DNA of 41,458 nucleotides from an uncultured Lachnospiraceae bacterium (GTDB taxonomy: Bacteria; Bacillota; Clostridia; Lachnospirales; Lachnospiraceae), in contig CANOCU010000030.1 of the NCBI GenBank assembly GCA_947564645.1, positions 1 to 41,458 of the forward strand, in the 5' to 3' direction. The position numbers and the translations under genes were made by a program. The notes under the pieces are model-generated. The model worked only from the letters and a program-made list of their open reading frames with translations, did no database searches and was not told the origin of the DNA. Below are positions 39,643 to 41,458 of this stretch, in pieces (the stretch's first letter is position 1; each line of letters starts with the position of its first letter).

Positions 39643-41370
39643 TTGCGTAGGAAAGAAAAGCAATCATTTGTCCGGAGGATGAATCTGATGATGGGAATCC
39701 AGATGGCGGCAGTCTCCGTGCTGCTCATTCTCTTCGCGGTGTCGGTCTATTCGGCGGCCTGGAAGGAGACGGATATCGCGGCCGGGAATTTCCTGCATAT
39801 CTATGCGACGCAGATCGAGAACCGCATCCAGAAGGTGGATACGCAGCTGACGACGATCATCAATGAAGATGCGGATCTGCAGCTGTTGGAGAGTGAGGAC
39901 GAGGCGAAGAGACATTATGCCTCTGTGCGGCTGGCCCAGAGTATCAGCGATATCATAAAGATAGATCAGAGTGCAGATATTTTCGTGATCACGGAGGCGG
40001 ATCATGATATCTGTATCGATGCGAAGGCGGATAACCTGCTTTACAGTGATAAGAACAGCCTGCGCAAGATGTTTATGGATTATGTGGAGCTGGGGCAGCA
40101 GACAGACGGGTGGAAATTCCAGAAAGTCGGAGAAAATTTCTATCTGTACAGGGCCATTGTGAGGAACAGGCGCGTCACGGCGGCAGCGATCTCGGTGGAT
40201 TCTCTGCTAACGACAGTCTCACTGAAAGATGTGGATACTTACGGTTTTGTGCTTGCCGATGCAAAGGACATGGTCAAAGGGTATGCAGGATCCCTGCTGT
40301 TTGATAAGGGGACGGATATCAGTGTCGATGCGCTCCGTGCAGGACATAACCTGGAGAACAGGGAGGATCTGCTGGATGGCCGGGTGCGGTTGTACTCCTA
40401 TGGGAACCTGACAAATGTGTTCCGTCATTTATACAAGAACGCCCTCTTCATCCTGGCTGTGATCGCGTTGCTGTGTATATTTGATCTGTATTTTATGGGA
40501 ACGGAGCGGAAACAGATCATACAGCCGATGAAGGGAATGATCGGGGATATGGAACGGATCCGCGGCGGCGATTATGAACTGCGGGTGGAGGAGCGGGGGG
40601 ATAGTCGGGAATTTTCGCTGCTGTCCCGGACCTTCAACGAGATGATGGATGAGATCGTGAATCTGAAGATTCGTTTCTATGAGAAGCAGTTGGCCTTAAG
40701 CGATGCGGAGCAGAAATATATCCGTCTGCAGATCCGGCCTCACTTTTTCCTGAATGCGATGACGACGATTGCAGGAATGAGCGCGAAGAAGAAAAATGCG
40801 GAGATCGGGAAATACATCAACGCGCTGTCAAAGAACATACGCTATATGTTCAGTTCCGGGCTGCATACGGTTTCCGTAAAGGAAGAGCTTCATCATGTGG
40901 AGAATTATTTCGAGATGCAGGAAATGAGGTACGCCGGCTGTATCTTCTATTTTATTGAGATGCCGGAGGAGCTTGCGGACTGGCAGATCCCGCAGATGCT
41001 GATCCATACGCTGATTGAGAACGAATATAAATATGGAATCTCTCAGGGGCATTCTCTGATGGTGCTGATCAAGATCAGCGCCGCACTGTATGACGGAGAG
41101 GAGATGCTGCTGATCGAGATCGAAGACGACGGAAAAGGGTATCCGGAGGAGGTACTGACGGCTATTGACCAGGACGGGACACAGCAGAAAGCGGATGGGA
41201 CAAGAGTGGGACTCTGGAGTGTAAAGCGCCTGCTTGAGTTGATGTATGACAGGAAGAACCTGTTCCGGATCTCCAATATAGTGCCTCACGGCGCGTTAAA
41301 CCAGATCTATATTCCGCGGGAAGCGGTCAACCAGCGAAGCAAAGAGTATATGGACGAGCAGGGGATTTAG
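39643..41370 (+). CDS. YesM-type sensor histidine kinase
   Basis: 575 aa with a TTG start supported by AAAGGAG at 39630-39636 (6-bp spacing); the next ATG (39679) lies within the first membrane segment's lead-in. It has a membrane helix MGIQMAAVSVLLILFAVSVYSAAW, an extracellular sensor region of about 220 residues, a second helix (about 265-285, LFILAVIALLCIFDLYFM) and a HAMP domain (KQIIQPMKGMIGDMERIRGGDYELRV). His_kinase IRPHFFLNAMTTIAG (H367) and the HATPase with HTLIENEYKYGIS and DDGKGYPEEV follow. A response regulator starts 33 bp downstream. It may control the importer at 32460-37237. Confidence 0.92.
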   Translation: MRRKEKQSFVRRMNLMMGIQMAAVSVLLILFAVSVYSAAWKETDIAAGNFLHIYATQIENRIQKVDTQLTTIINEDADLQLLESEDEAKRHYASVRLAQSISDIIKIDQSADIFVITEADHDICIDAKADNLLYSDKNSLRKMFMDYVELGQQTDGWKFQKVGENFYLYRAIVRNRRVTAAAISVDSLLTTVSLKDVDTYGFVLADAKDMVKGYAGSLLFDKGTDISVDALRAGHNLENREDLLDGRVRLYSYGNLTNVFRHLYKNALFILAVIALLCIFDLYFMGTERKQIIQPMKGMIGDMERIRGGDYELRVEERGDSREFSLLSRTFNEMMDEIVNLKIRFYEKQLALSDAEQKYIRLQIRPHFFLNAMTTIAGMSAKKKNAEIGKYINALSKNIRYMFSSGLHTVSVKEELHHVENYFEMQEMRYAGCIFYFIEMPEELADWQIPQMLIHTLIENEYKYGISQGHSLMVLIKISAALYDGEEMLLIEIEDDGKGYPEEVLTAIDQDGTQQKADGTRVGLWSVKRLLELMYDRKNLFRISNIVPHGALNQIYIPREAVNQRSKEYMDEQGI

Positions 41371-41402
41371 TATAACCAACGCAGGCAAAGGAGAAAGCCA
41401 GG

Positions 41403-41458
41403 ATGCGTATTTTGATAGTGGATGACGATACGGCGATCATTGAGGTGATCAGGGATAC
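41403..41458 (+). CDS. Response regulator, N-terminal fragment (cut by the window end)
   Basis: ATG 41403 with AAAGGAGAAAG upstream. The visible residues MRILIVDDDTAIIEVIRD are the first beta strand and acidic pocket (DDD) of a receiver domain. It follows a YesM-type kinase, so a YesN/AraC-type output domain is likely but lies outside the window. Confidence 0.88.
   Translation, partial: MRILIVDDDTAIIEVIRD

Overview
The window looks like a chromosomal segment of a gut-type Clostridia, most likely Lachnospiraceae. The reasons are strong GGAGG ribosome sites, moderate GC, many YesM/YesN-type two-component systems, CUT1 sugar ABC importers without their own ATPase, a DUF554 protein, an ArAE-type exporter, a small Cys-rich 'Hsp90-annotated' protein and an AAA-ATPase/PD-(D/E)XK protein of a kind expanded in that family. 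This is inference from gene content; no rRNA, tRNA or CRISPR is visible.

Layout. 1-1755: end of a sugar ABC permease gene and a cytosolic clan GH-A-like glycosidase, closed by a terminator. 1812-4677: a LytTR response regulator and AgrC-like kinase behind a predicted LytTR site, then a small charged protein of unknown role. 4678-5286: terminator, a decayed GH13 alpha-glucosidase tail on the minus strand, and tandem operators. 5287-6691: a HipBST/HipA-like toxin-antitoxin pair with the HTH fused to a HipS-like domain. 6749-10363: DUF554 protein, ArAE-like membrane protein, AlbA_2/ATPase regulator with four VGDK repeats, and a degenerate SEC-C remnant. 10427-12724: serine beta-lactamase-like hydrolase and an alpha/beta esterase. 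12742-20587: YesM/YesN pair, lipoprotein sugar-binding protein, two permeases and a second GH-A-like enzyme. A near-identical 20-bp element precedes both the esterase/two-component operon and the importer operon. 20729-22753: a Septu (PtuA-PtuB) anti-phage pair. 22788-30539: a divergent LacI regulator and an operon of fucose-isomerase-like sugar isomerase, two-subunit transketolase, FGGY kinase and a DUF5060/apiosidase-like/DUF5605 glycosidase, ended by a strong terminator. 30730-32331: AAA-ATPase/nuclease-fold protein. 32460-37237: MsmX/UgpC-type ATPase, two permeases and a binding protein with both a lipobox and a C-terminal membrane helix. 37420-41458: a lipoprotein, a decayed ATPase/DUF234 pseudogene, a small Cys-rich protein, and the start of another YesM-type kinase/response-regulator pair.

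How it fits together. Most of the window senses, imports and hydrolyses oligosaccharides in the cytosol: three glycosidases without signal peptides, two complete sets of binding protein and permeases, and one ATPase that may serve both. The most interesting proposal is that 24090-30539 is a transketolase-type D-apiose (branched pentose) pathway with its own candidate apiosidase. The gene set matches isomerase, kinase, two-subunit transketolase and apiosidase-fold hydrolase, but substrate identity is not proven by sequence. Single defence or selfish modules (HipBST-like, AlbA_2/ATPase, Septu, AAA/PD-(D/E)XK) and three pseudogene scars sit between the sugar loci, as expected for integration hot spots.
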